A stretch of DNA of 64,000 nt from Tubiluchus corallicola (lineage: Eukaryota > Priapulida > Priapulimorpha > Priapulimorphida > Tubiluchidae): positions 671,812 to 735,811 of the forward strand of contig JAQGDQ010000027.1 of NCBI GenBank assembly GCA_030141605.1. The letters run 5' to 3'. The notes beneath the pieces were generated by a model. The model was given only the letters and a program-made list of their open reading frames with translations. It made no database searches and had not been told where the DNA came from. How positions within the stretch are numbered: position 1 is the stretch's first letter; each line of letters opens with the position of its first letter. The position numbers and the translations under genes were made by a program. This document shows, one piece after another, positions 13,537-27,604 of this stretch.

Positions 13537-16500
13537 GTAAGTAATACTGTTGAAGTAATATTGTTAATAATTATTACATTTGCCTCGCTGTGCACATATC
13601 ATTTGACAATGTTAATTAACTTACGCTTATTATAGTTTTTTGTCTTGTACCAATGTAACTTATAAGCACATAAAGCATTTACGAATATAGAAACAATTCG
13701 TATGCATATAGTACGCAAGGACTAGTACGCAAATTCATCAGCCCATAAAAGATTATTTGAATTGAAGCCAACTTTTTCACTGCATTGAAGCCAGTCTTTT
13801 TATTGTATTGAAGGGAACCTTTTCATTGCATTAAAGCCTTCATTTCACTGCATTGAAGCCAACCTTACATTGTGTTAAAACTAAGTCAGAATGAGCTAGA
13901 TGTTCTTAAAATTATAATCAACGATAATGCGTGGCAGTATTAATATTTAGATTCCACACACGTGCACACGTGCCTCTAATATCAAAATAATGTAAATTGA
14001 TTATTTAAAAAAACTAATACTTTTTTAATATTAACTCAATGACTTTTAAACTGTTGAACGTACCCAAATTAATGTCTCTTATTTAAAGAAACTGTTATCT
14101 GTTTTCTAGTATTTTTGATGTAATTTTTTGGTTGTGCAATAAATTCATAATATATTAAAACCAACCTTTTCGTTGCATTGAAGCGAACTTTGTCATTACA
14201 TCGAAGCACATTTTTTTCACTTTTCAGATATAGAAACAGAACGACATAATGACCAATTGGCCACCTTTATACAATTTATTTTTAACTTTTAACTTTTAGG
14301 ATGCCGACAGTACAATGGACGCTTATTTTGTGAGCAACATTACTACGATGTCATGCTTTTAGTGGAAAATGGCGACTTTTTACACCAACTTAGAGAGTTC
14401 AAAAACAAAGCCACCGGTTTTGTGGCAGCCAGAAGAAAAAGTTCCACCTCTCTGCAGTTCCCCACTCCTAATGAAGCTTGCCCAGGCAGCAGCTGTCCTG
14501 GATATGCGCATGGGATTAAACCTGTGAATGGATATTGGATAGAATGCACCTACGCTGCCAGAATCAACCCCTACGATTATCGCAGAAGTCCCTTGGAGCT
14601 CTACAGCGAAACAGGGACATTTGAATTGACGTCACACGAACAGGAAATCTACGGAACGTACTTCTACGGAACAGAACACTGGAACTATTTTACAAACGAC
14701 GAAGATTTGGGAAACTTAATACTTAGTATGAAACAGGAAACAGTGAACGACAGAGAACAGTTTAGGTAAACGAAAAGATTGAGAAAGGCCACTAAGGTTG
14801 GCATGTTTGTCTTCGTTATTGGTCTTTGTACCTTTTCAAAATACAATTCTTACTATTCAAAAATATCCTCGCATATTTTGGTATATATTGATTTTAAATA
14901 ATCCCCAGCCCTTAAGCATCAACTATGAGTTTATATATATATATATATTACGTATTTCTCGGCGTATTAGCAACTGAGGGACCAATTGATTTAATACAGA
15001 TGTGTGTAAGAACGACCACATTAGTAGGGTCAATTTGCTGACTTACCCTAAAAATTGCAAGAAAACGGTTTTGTTTTCTTGTAGTATTTGGTACAGAAAA
15101 TAACATATCCAAATTAGGCCGAAATTTGAGCACTGCAAAAGGCCTAATTATGACGTCAAAAAACATGGCCGCCATTTGACCAAAATGAACGGGCATACCA
15201 GGATGGTGAAAAATGCTCGTTTTAATTCTTTTTGATTCACCCTGTTGTACAAAACGCGTAGCATCCCCAAGTTTTACAATGAATTTTGAATGCTGTTTCA
15301 GGTTACACCTATCTCTGAAACAATCGTTTTTGCAGCCTACACCATTGCTAGACACGGCTATGTTGGCAGTAATGGCGAGGAATGTAATAATGCTCTTGAT
15401 TAGGTGTTTATCCAGCCATTTTGCAGGCTTTGTTGTGACCCTGACGCACGATCAATTCATTTTTATTTACATTTATTCTGCACGATGTTTGATGATCATT
15501 AATCAAAGAGTTAAACCCGTCTTTTACTTTTTCTTACAGGGTAATGGTGAGAACAGCAACATATCAAATTCACGGTCTAATTCCGGCTGCGTGTGTGTTT
15601 GCTAATCGCTATGACAGGGAGGACGTCGTTAGGTCCCTGGGTAAAGAGATCGGTCTGTACCCGCCATTACGCCTTGCTGAATTACCTTCTACTTCTGATG
15701 ACCTTATTAAGTTAGATCAGGTAAGGAAATGCTTAACGATGCTCAACGACTGTTTAAAGAGCTGATTGCGTCCAAATGGCAAGGTTTATTTTTCAGTACC
15801 ACAAAATGACGTGTGCTGGCGAAAGACGATACAGTCATGTACAAATATTATAACATAATCATTTAGAAACACTAATTAAAATTTTAATGTACAGATATTA
15901 CTGGCTGGGCAACTTTACATAAACTATATTCATTGCAGTAATCAAAAAAGTGTGGACTGGGCTTGATAACAATGAGGATTTCATAGATAATTTATGTCTT
16001 CTTCTAAAATTTATTAAAAGTCACGTAATGCCTATCAGTGGAGCAACAGACTATACATCTTCTCCAATTTGTAATAATTTCGTGCCACCAACCTTCACTT
16101 GAGAAATCGTTATTAATGAAGATTGTGCGTGTATAATATTACTTAAATGGTTAATGATTCACACCCCTAAAAACTTTATGATATTTGCAAGAATTAATTT
16201 TTACGAATGATTTGAAACTTTCAGTTATACCCATCTTCTATAAAATGCTTATTGCTTTCAGCGATACTGTTTAATTTTGTTTTTGAGGGAGTTTTAAAAT
16301 GACGCCAGGCCGGAAAATCAGTCCAAGTAATGTACAGTGCAACGCGGCCAAGGTTAATGATAATAATGTCACTAATTAACTGAAACGTCATTGTTGCCTG
16401 AAAGAATTATTTTATTAAATCGTCAGAGAAAGTTTGGGGTTCTGGGCTTCATGGGTTTTATGCATAATGGTTACCTCATTTGACAGGAATTCTTGACGTC

Positions 16501-19500
16501 CTGGGTTCAGTTCCTGAACTGGAAACTCGTAGTTAATCTTTGTTTATCAACTGATTTTAATTCTTCCAGACTGTAATTATAATGTTTTGAATGCCGAGGC
16601 TAACTAAGAGGTTAATTAGTAGAAAAAGCAGAGGAATCTGAATCTGTCCAGAGTCCTATAATTCTGGACATAGGCCTACACTATAAAGAGGAGACTAGGT
16701 GGCATAAGCGAGGTGTGTGAAAATGTGTGGGTGGGGTGGCTTTTGCTGAGGGTGGTTTTAAGGTAAAGTAATAAAGGTAGTGATATAAGTGTGAAATTTA
16801 CCGGAAATAAGTCATAATCCTTAAATCACTAAAGTGAGCAATAACCCAGTGGGCCAACTTTCTACAGTGATAACGGACTTACTTAGGACAAATTCTATGC
16901 AGGATGTCAGGAAATGGTAGCCCCCTATGTTTATAAGTTATCACAGTCATAATTAGCTACAAACATATTTTTAAATGTTTAATCATTATAAAAGTTCTTA
17001 TTATCTGTTGTTATTCTATTCTTATTATCACGTCTACTGCCCGAAATCAAAAATCAACTAAGCTTTTAGAGAAATAAATCATGACACCTTTTCCACAGGG
17101 AAAATTACCTGAATCATACGCCTGTGCATTTATGGCCCTTACAACTGAAAATAACAGTAGTGTTGAATATGAATAGTTTTATAAAGTAGTGCATATGATA
17201 CAGATAAAAAGGAGCAGAGATGACAAAAGACCATACGATCACCGAGTCAGTCGCCTCTAATTAGATGTCAGTAACGTTAACATTGTGCTAGTGGCAATTA
17301 ACCAAAGTCATAATTACATTAATTCATAAAAATAAAAAAGGCAAACATGTCTATATACATACATAACCTACTCGCATACTTATATATACATACACTGAAA
17401 ATGAGTTTAGGTAATAGAATGATAATGATAAGCATAGTGAGAAAAACAATACAGTAACACAGTACTGTAACACACCATAGTGTAGGCTTGCCAAGGTAAA
17501 TATGTATATAAATTGGTTATATATAACATGTTTCATAAAATAAACATAGCCTACATTATATTAATTTTTATAGCTATTAAACTCCTTTTGTATGCAGGTG
17601 TTTATTAAGTCTGAGCTGAAGGTGGGCGTTGTTTACATGAAAGAGGGGCAGACCACAGAAGAAGAAATGTTTGACAACAATGGCGACAGCGAGCTCTTCG
17701 CTGAGTTTGTTGATTTGCTGGGCGATCAAGTAAAGTTACAAGGTAAGAAAAGATCGTTCATGCTATAGTGAACTAGGAACATTAACTCAAATTTCATAAC
17801 TCGTGGCGACATCTGAGTTTGACAAACGAAACACAAATGAATATGGCGTTATTTTCAGCGCCGCTTTGTCTGGTTGGTGTCTGATATATTGCATAGCCTT
17901 ATTAAACAAAAAATAGCAAATTAAAAATGATTGAGAAAAATCTAATTGCACATTTTCAAGATTTTTTGTGGCAGGATCTCAGACTATAGTTATTTCCGTA
18001 AAGATATGAGTTTCTTCATTATAAATTAAAAGATATGATGATTTTAAAGTGATTAAGGAATGTCTAAGAGCAAATCTCAAAGCTGGAACAAAAGCCTGAG
18101 CATTTTCAATGTCATTGGCTGCAGAACTTTCATTGCGGTCACTTTTCGAGTGAAGTTAAGCAACACTGAGGCTTGCCAGAGAATGAGTGGGCGATTACCA
18201 GGGCTGTTTCCTTCACCATACTGATTCTGTTTGTTTACCTCGTTGAAAGAGGATGTATTCACACCAGAACACGTCACATCTTAAATGAGTGGGCTTAGCA
18301 GTGATCTAGATTCTGGTCTCGCCACAAATATCTACGTTATATAAAATAAACCATTGAATGCTGGCTAGAAACGGTTTGTTAAATTTTATCATATCTGGCT
18401 TCATGGTGAAAATCATATAGTCAGTTTCTTTGCATATGATTCTCGATTTCGTGCGTCTTCTATAATTGGTTACATTTTGTTTTCTATTTGTAAACAGTGC
18501 AAAACTTTTTACACGAATGATATATTTTTCTTCTAATTTTTTTCCTGTAGATTAGATGTAAGTGGTTATGTTAACAAAGAACTAGTGTAAATTCTTTACT
18601 AGTGTAACTTTAATTGTAAATTTCATTAAAGAAGTTATATGGGCTGTAGAACGTAATTGTTTTGAGTTTTTTTAATATATATATATATATATATATATTA
18701 AATATATATATATTCCTCATTATATAGATATATATATAATGTCAAACCTGACAATTAATAGTTTATCCGTGCCACAGTTTAAGAATTAGCTACATAATTC
18801 TAATAAGATTTGCGTTTTTAACAGGGTTTGACAGGTATCGAGGAGGCTTGGACACGTTACACAACCTCACTGGAACTCATTCAATATATAACTACTGGCG
18901 AGGAATAGAAATCATGTTTCATGTGTCAACAATGCTTCCTTACGAGAAAGACGATGCGCAAAAGGTAAGCAGAAGAAGAACTCTGAAAATTATTCTGCAA
19001 AAATGATCATATTGTTTTAAATAAAAAATAATGAGGCCATTATATAGTCAAGAATCAAATCGCAATTAGTCTTTTTTTATTGGTTTCACATACATATGCG
19101 GATAAATTCAGGTTTTCATGTGCCTGAAAAAAATTATGATTTGTTACGAAACTTTGAGATATATTGATTAACAGTATTAAATTTTAACAAAAAATTTCGT
19201 AGAACACTGTGGTTTTAAACTATAAAATTGTGATATTGAACCTTTACTATTTTACGTGTGTATAGATCTATTAGATAATAAAATTTGTCTATGTGTCTTG
19301 ATATCAATGTGGTTGATTGAAAATTCGTGTCATAAAGGTCCTTGATTTTCGCGTATGGATATTTCATTTTCCTTTTTTTGCATTAGTAATAATTATTCTG
19401 TGGCTGCACTTATCGTAATTTCCATTTTCAGCTGCAAAGAAAGAGACACATTGGTAATGACATCGTTTGCATAGTATTTTTAGAAGGAGATGAAACGGAT

Positions 19501-22256
19501 TTTTCACCGGGAGCTATAAAATCACACTTTTTGCATACGTTTATACTAGTACAAGCCAGCCCACACCAGAGAGAGAAACCAACTAAATACAAAGTATGTG
19601 TTTTTTTAGTGAACGGTAATTTGAAAATGGCCAGACTAAGCTTAAAGATCACCCTTTGGTTGACCTTATGACAATTTGTCTACTTCAAAAGTGTAAGCTT
19701 ATAATAACGTTTCTACTTTCAAAGTTGTGACTTTTCTATTAAAGGTTTCTATTGTTTCTCGAGACGAAGTTCCTGGATATGGACCATTCCTGAGCGACAT
19801 GTATGAATTTGATAAGGTAAGATTACTAGAAATTAAATTGTCTCCAAATACGTTGAACCGCGCAAAAGGTAATATGCAGAAAATGCAGTATTTTTATCAC
19901 GTGGCGTAGCTCAGTGGTAGCGTGCTCGCTTACCACCCTGTGGTCGCGGATTCAACTACCGACTGAGTCCTACCAAACAGGCAAAAAATACTACTGCTCG
20001 TTCTTCGACCAAGATCGAGGGTATATTGGAGTAACATGCGGGTAATAATAATCGGGACCACCTTGGAAATAAATATCGAGTTACTTAAGGTATCCCAGGA
20101 TTGTGTCCTAAACGAAATCACTATTTTTATAATGGCCATTGAAAACGTTGTTTTATTGAGGATTTGCAAACTTGAATAATCTTATATTCTGACGCATACA
20201 GTGACGTTTCGGCATTGCACAATAATAACAAAACAAACATTCGCAAGTAAAAACAATTTTGTTTGATAATGGCGAAAACATTGGCAACTGAAATGAAAAA
20301 AATTGTTTGACTGTTAGATTACTACATTTTACTTTTAGCAATGCCCAAAACGTTCAGACATTTGATCATTCAAGTGTGCACTTCCTTAAAATAAATTATG
20401 ATGTTTTGAGTGATGGTTGAATCAGTTCTATTTCTGTTAAAATTAAAATTCCGAAGCGATAGATAAGGCAAGCTCGCAGTAGATTGAGTGCAAGTACACA
20501 AGGAATCGAGTGTGAATGTGTGTGAATCAAATTAAAAACGTAGAAACTTATTTGACTGGCAACTAAGTTGTTTATTTTTTTCTCAGGGACCAATGTTCAG
20601 AGAATGGTTGTTGACAAAAGTAGTCAACGCAGAAAGAGCAAGCTACACCGCACCGAAGTTTGCCAGAATGCAGGATCGAACACGAGGCCAGATGCTTGAA
20701 GATCTTGTTGTTAACTTGCATAATCACGCCGAAACTGGAAAGATGCCACAGCCTTATAGGTATTAAACACACCTGACATCCACGGAAAGAAGAAACAATT
20801 GTATATGGGCTTAGGCTTTCAGACTGGGCACTATGTTAGTAAACGTGTAAAACGCATGTAAAGTTTGATTAATTAAAAATATCTCTCCAGGAAATGTGTG
20901 TATGTGTGTACAAACACCCAAAACATGTTAAGAGAGTGTTTTATCTGTCATTTTAATTAAAAAAACATAGCATATGTTAAACGTGGGATTGAACTGGCGC
21001 AGTGATCAAAATTTTTAGATATAGTTTGACACACTGTTTTGACACACTACTAACCAATGGTGGGTCTACTCCTAAAGATGAGCCTCTAAGATAAATTACT
21101 GAAACAGCTCAGGTGTCTGAACCACCTTCAGATGTGCGCCTAATGAGCCTGAAGAAACTTTAAAGTGATTCTCTTGGTACTTATCCATCCATTTATTAAC
21201 CAGGTATATTGTTACATAACTTCGTTCACTGACATTTCAGCTGTTCTCCTTGGTTTTTATGTAAAGTCGACTTCTTTAAAACGTAATTCATTTTGCTTTA
21301 TGTGAGAGCCTTTCTGTTGCTAAATGCTTTTTATTCTTAAGGCGTGGCTCTTGGCGACCAATTGGACACATGAGGTCAAACTTTCCACTCCAAGATTCTG
21401 TACGAGACACTTTTGAAAGTTATGAAACGCTGAGCAATGATTTTGCCGTGGCTTTCAGGAAACCAGAAATATGTGATGTGACGTTTATCGTAGGTTTGTT
21501 AAATCTAGCACTTATAACCTGATTAAAGTTCTTATAAGATTATTTCAACGTTTGCATGGATTTATGTACGCTGACTTCCGTTTTTTGTGAAGTTGCGTCC
21601 TTACTCTGAAGATGCAAGGGTAAAGGTATCGAAAATTTCCATTATTAAATAAAATGTATTTTAAGAACAGTTAGAAGTTTGATGAAAAAAATTTATAACG
21701 AATCTGGGGTCCAGCGCGGATTCGTCTCAGGATGTGTACAGCATACGAATGACGAAATTCCACAGCAGGCAAGAAAATTAAAAGGTCCGGAATACGAAAA
21801 TAAAATAAATTTTATTACATAACAAGTGTTGTGTTCAAATGTTCAAAAAGAAAAATATGTGAGCAGACTTTAAATTAAAATTGGCGTTTATAGACAAAAA
21901 GGCCAGGTTGGAATAATCGAATTACGGCATGCATTCTGTTTTATAAAGGTACATCTGTATTACTGGGCTTCTCAACCTTATCCATTACTAACATTAGGGG
22001 TTGGTAGAAATCTGCCTTCGTAACACTATCAGTGATGCACCAAACATCCGCATTTTGTTACCACTCAGCATCTTTAACTTGCAACATTTCGATATCTTTA
22101 TAAGCCATCATCAGGCAGTTAGGCTACTTGACGACTTCTTAGTCAAGCTACTGTGTAATTTTTTCAAGTATACACGGCAGGTCTTGGTAGGATCTGCGCT
22201 CTACTAAGGCCTTCTGGCTTTTAAACTGACTGACTGACTGACTGACTGACTGACTG

Positions 22257-22288
<32 letters not shown>

Positions 22289-25200
22289 ACGGACGGACGG
22301 ACGGACTGACTGACTGACTGACTGACTGACTGACTGACTGACTGACTGACTGACTGACTGACTGACTGACTGACTGACTGACTGACTGATTGCTTGATTG
22401 ATTGAGTAGCCGACCGACCGACTGATTATAGCTGTGACAGTATATAGTAGGTTCAAAGAACGATTATGTCCCTGAATTCTTAGTCAATTTCAGTATTATT
22501 TAGTGTGACTAAAAACCTAAAAAACTTTGTTTGTTTCATGCCTTAGGCAAGGAGAGAGTAAAACTTCATGCAGTCAGGGCCATCTTGGCAGTGAGAAGCA
22601 GAGTTTTCAAGGAAATGCTTTACGACAACATAAAAGGCATTCGATCAGCATCTTTAAGTTCAACGAACTTGAAAGACAACATGCTACAGGTAATCACATC
22701 TTATTTTTGATTTCTGATTTTCAGCTTTTAAATTGAACTAAACCAAAGAACAGTATCAGTAACCTGCTGCAGCTACATGTCGCATGTTTTGTCTAGTTAA
22801 AAATTTTAAAAACAGCTTAACTAATTGTTTTTAATTGCAAAAGAGCTATTTAGTGGGCGTTCTGACATATGTGGCGACTTTTGTTGCATGGACCTCTCAG
22901 CTTAGCGCATTGATTCTGCAAAACTAAGTCGGTCGTGTTTCAAATCCAATTTGTTTATAATTTTGCAACTGCTTTTTACTGCATTTACATCAATGCTTTA
23001 ATTAGTATAACCTTAATGTCAAGATTACTATTAATGATATAATGACATTAAAAATGCTGAATTTAAGTGGCCAACCATAAGAGATGAACTTTGGACTGTC
23101 TTAGATCACTGTAGGACACGGTGGTGGCTTAATAGTCTCTGTCTCAATTACGATAAAAGAAGTATTGAAAGAATGCGCATAATGACATTAGAGGACTCTT
23201 TAATCTTCCTAGTCGGTGTAGTGCAAGCTAAATGTATATTACCTGCAGTGTACCAGCTTTCTCCTGTATACGTAGGAAAGCTGCGTTTAGTCTCAGAAGA
23301 AGGCTATTTTTAAGTCAGAATACTGTTATTAATAACTTGTTGTACAATACTGATACAATTTTTAGATCGAACATTTTTAAGTCGTGACAAAGAATTCTGT
23401 TTACCCATTCTAACTAACCCTTTCTTGTATGTAAGCTAACTATGTTTCTGTAAACTAACTCTGTGTTTTTACTTGTACCTTATTTTATTCTTGTTCTATG
23501 GACTGTAAATATCTGAAATAAAATAAATAATAATAATAAGAGGCTAAAAGTCTCTGGTCCAAATCTATAAGTATTACAACTTTTTTTTACATTTTCAGGT
23601 TAGCTGTTTGCTATCAAAATTTAATTAACTGTGTATTTACGCCATTCTTTTCATTAACGTATCAGCCTTCTTCGAAATTGCAGTCATAACTTCCGATTAA
23701 ACAAGTTTAACGTTTAACATTAAAATTAGCTGCGATTTATAATATTGTTACGTGTTAAGTCTAATGTAAGTAATGTAATATTAGTGTAAGTTTTGCACTT
23801 ACGCTATTTTTATATGATACAGTATTTTTATATGATATGCAAAGTGCATGTGTTCGCGCAATTTTTAGTACAGCATTGTGCATTAAAACACCTATGATTG
23901 TTTACATTCTTATCTTTTAAATGATGTTAAGACAAATGCTGCATATTTTCTGCATGTGGTACAACGCTAACATTTCCTACGCATGTCAGACTGCACAATC
24001 CTTCAGTGAGTTTTAAGTAATAAGTAAACTTCCGGCGTAGATTAGCTCAGAACATGTAAGGAACATGCATTTGCAGCCGCTAGAGTCGAACGCAGGACGG
24101 CATTGTTGCAGTAAGAAATCTAGACAACTCGGCCACCCATCCCAAGGCGTAGCATGTAAACAGTGACAGTAATAGTATATTAAGCTAACGTGACGATATT
24201 TATTGACGAAAAGATGAAGAACTGTAAATTGATGCCGTTGTAGTAGTAATATCTGTGAATTGCAACATGTGTATTTAGCAGGAAGACGTTATATGTCACG
24301 ATTATAAGTCACAGTTTTCGAATTCTTAATAGCAAAAACGATATGAGATTGATAGATATCCCATACAGAGTATAATTCATCAAACTAATTTTCTGTATAT
24401 TTACTCTGCCGCATCGATTAATACAATAAGCCTATGTATAATGTTTTTGCTCTTGAATATGCTCATGTCTGCAATCAAAGAGCCGTTTTTTGCTTTTGTC
24501 TATAATCTTCGAGTCTGGAATCTTCTCCTGCATTGCTTCTGATTGTTTTGAATTCGACTTTCATTCATCTTTTTATTCAAAAAAATTTATCAAGCATTGT
24601 GCTTTCTATTATAAAAAATTCTTTGTTCTTGAAACACGTCGTTGAATGTTTATGTGTTTTTTGCACCTTCTTTTCTTAGCTTGGCACTTTTTTCACTTTT
24701 TTGCATATAGATGGCTCTGCTACAGGTTCCAGATCCAGATAACGGCTACAAGAATAAAAGTGCTCCCAGCAGTCCGGTTGCAAAAAGAGCTCTGTTTCGG
24801 TTTGGAAACTTCTCTTTTAAAAGAAGAAGTGATGGCAGTCATGAAAAACTGCGACGAGAACTAAAACGAATGCAAAGCCAACAAAATGCGTGTAAGTTTT
24901 CAACAGTTGAAACACACATCCCAAATTTAGACTTTACAAATGAAAAACTTTATTTTTTTAAACATCTAAGTATACACTAAATAAATGTAAAAAAAGGTTA
25001 ATAAATTTTACTTCGATGTAAACAGCAAACAAAAACAAACTATATAACCTCTTAAAAACTGTGAAATCTAAAAATTCTCGACTACTTAGAATTAAAAAAT
25101 GCACAATGTGTAATGTCATTTTTAAATATGATAGCACAACAAATTTAAGAATAAACAATTATTTGCTTAACTATGTATACAATTACTTCATGTTTAAAAC

Positions 25201-27348
25201 AAGTTGTTTGCAGATTTACTTTATGAAATGCAACAAATCATTTTATGTATATGATAATATAAATGCTCGACATTTGTGTACGGCATTCACTCAGAAATGC
25301 ACTGGATACTATTTATGTACAATAGGGGGTTCCCTAGAAGAGAGCTATATTGTTAACACGGCTGTGCAAAGGCAACACTACAAACGCAGTAAGTTTAGCT
25401 TGCCAGATGGTCTGAATGCTGCCTCAACGAAATGCTAGTAGTTTTTATCTTTTGTCACCCGAAATGTTTTAAATTTCAATCTCCATACCCTTAAGTACCC
25501 ACACAACTAGATTTCTGAACACGAACTCACTCTGTTTATAAGGTGACTGTAATGAAGTTGCACCTTAGAATCAAAATTTGCCAATGTTTCCTATGTCTTG
25601 TGCTCAAAATAAACCTGTGTTTTTGTACGAGTGATATAATTGTATTCTTTATCAGCAAGTGTAAGTTCAGACTATTCCATTGTTTGTAACGTACTATTAG
25701 TTATCAGCCTTTCTACACCCATCATATTATTGGCCTCTTAATTTCTTATTCATCTGTTAGGTTGTAAAAGACTACCTCCCGGTTGCATTATGTTAACCAA
25801 AACTTCATGTACCGCTGGGAGACCAAAAAACTGTTTTGTGTGCATCTTGTCCAAGTATTTGCTTTGCTGCTATTCGAAGCAATACACAATGTCATATACG
25901 ATGTTCATTAGGAACTTGTCTCAGTAAAACTGTTATGTTAACCATCTAGAAAATATTTTTAAATATTTAATAACCTCAGTTGATGGTACAAATCTGCTGT
26001 TATTTTCCTATTTCTAAAATTAAATGAATTAAGCGAATGAAAAGGTAAACAGATTGTGAAAGTGCTTGAACTTAAACCAAATTTTTTGCTTGGATCTTTG
26101 CGATTCAATATGGAGTGTAGAAATCAGATGTCTTTTTTAAAAATATCATAAAAGATTTTTTATTGTGAGCGTGAATCCCACAGGATTGTACGATGGACGG
26201 AATACCTATGTGGTGTTCCAAAAGTTCCTCATTATTTTTTCAAATTTGTTAAAAGTTAATAGCAATTGCAACGGGAACCAAATGACTGATCTGACTGCTG
26301 AGTCTGCAATTCGTGAAGTTTTTAGTGGCATCAAACTTGGCTCCATAACAGCATCTTACTTTACCCCTTTATATCGCGCTCTGTAGTAGAAAAAATGGCG
26401 CTGAACGTCAAATGTAGACTCAAAAATATACTTAACTACTGAGTAAGATTTTACTACCAGATAAGTTTCATTGGTCGGTTGGCTGCAAAGAAAAATTAAA
26501 CGTGAGGTAACGTTTTGAAACACCCTGTATCGAATTATAAACATTTTTTGTTCTACTTTTCCTATTTATATGTTTGAAAAAAAATGTTTAGGGGAAGACG
26601 ATGAAGGTGAGTCAGGACAAGGTAATCTAAAAAGAAATGTGTCTACTGAAAGCAAAGATAATAACGATGAGGTATTATATCATTACGTAACATTTCATGA
26701 TATCATTTAATAATTATAAATACAAATAAAATAAATGAAACCTCAAGTAATATTAACACGACAGCAGATATTCTACTAAAAATGTCTAAATTTTATTGCG
26801 AATTTTTGATGCTTGACTATATTATCTATATCTTGAATATATTCATGTGTTCATTTTATACTGGCTAACAATTGCCAAATGGAAGCTATTAAAAGCGCAC
26901 TTAACCGCTTGAATAATGAAAATGTATGAATATGATAATCTCATTAAGTGGTATTTATAAATACTTATGTACGTTTATGATATACCGAAAATACTGCATT
27001 CTGAGTTAAATAACTTATTACATTATAGTAGAAGCATTTAGTAAGCAGTGATGGATCTAATATTTCACTTATTTTGACACTTTAGTATGAGATTACCGAG
27101 TTTGATCCAGGAACATTCCAGATATTGCTTGATTACCTGCATACTGGTACTTGTACATTGACATGTAGTATCATTCCGGGATTACTATGTGCGGCCGAGT
27201 TCTACGATTTGCCTGACTTACTGCAAGCTTGTTTCCACCACGCCAAGCAATACATTCATCTTGGAGTTGTAAGTTTACGTGTTTTTATCTCAAATATTAA
27301 TCGTTTCTTAATTGCCACTAATGGAAATAACAACGATGATGATGATGG

Positions 27349-27392
<44 letters not shown>

Positions 27393-27436
27393 GTGCTGAT
27401 GAAGATGATAATGATGATGATGATGATGATGATGAA

Positions 27437-27505
<69 letters not shown>

Positions 27506-27513
27506 GATGATGG

Positions 27514-27604
<91 letters not shown>

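Noticed and set aside
14948-15355. 135-residue frame on the minus strand in intron 2
   Set aside because: No family match or splice context, and it lies inside an intron of a well-supported gene on the other strand. A chance frame or old repeat is more likely.
19902-19975. Functional tRNA gene
   Set aside because: A and B boxes are present, but the acceptor and anticodon arms do not pair properly; it reads better as a SINE head.
25061-25438. 125-residue frame in intron 11
   Set aside because: Biased composition, no similarity, and not needed to join exons 11 and 12 in frame.
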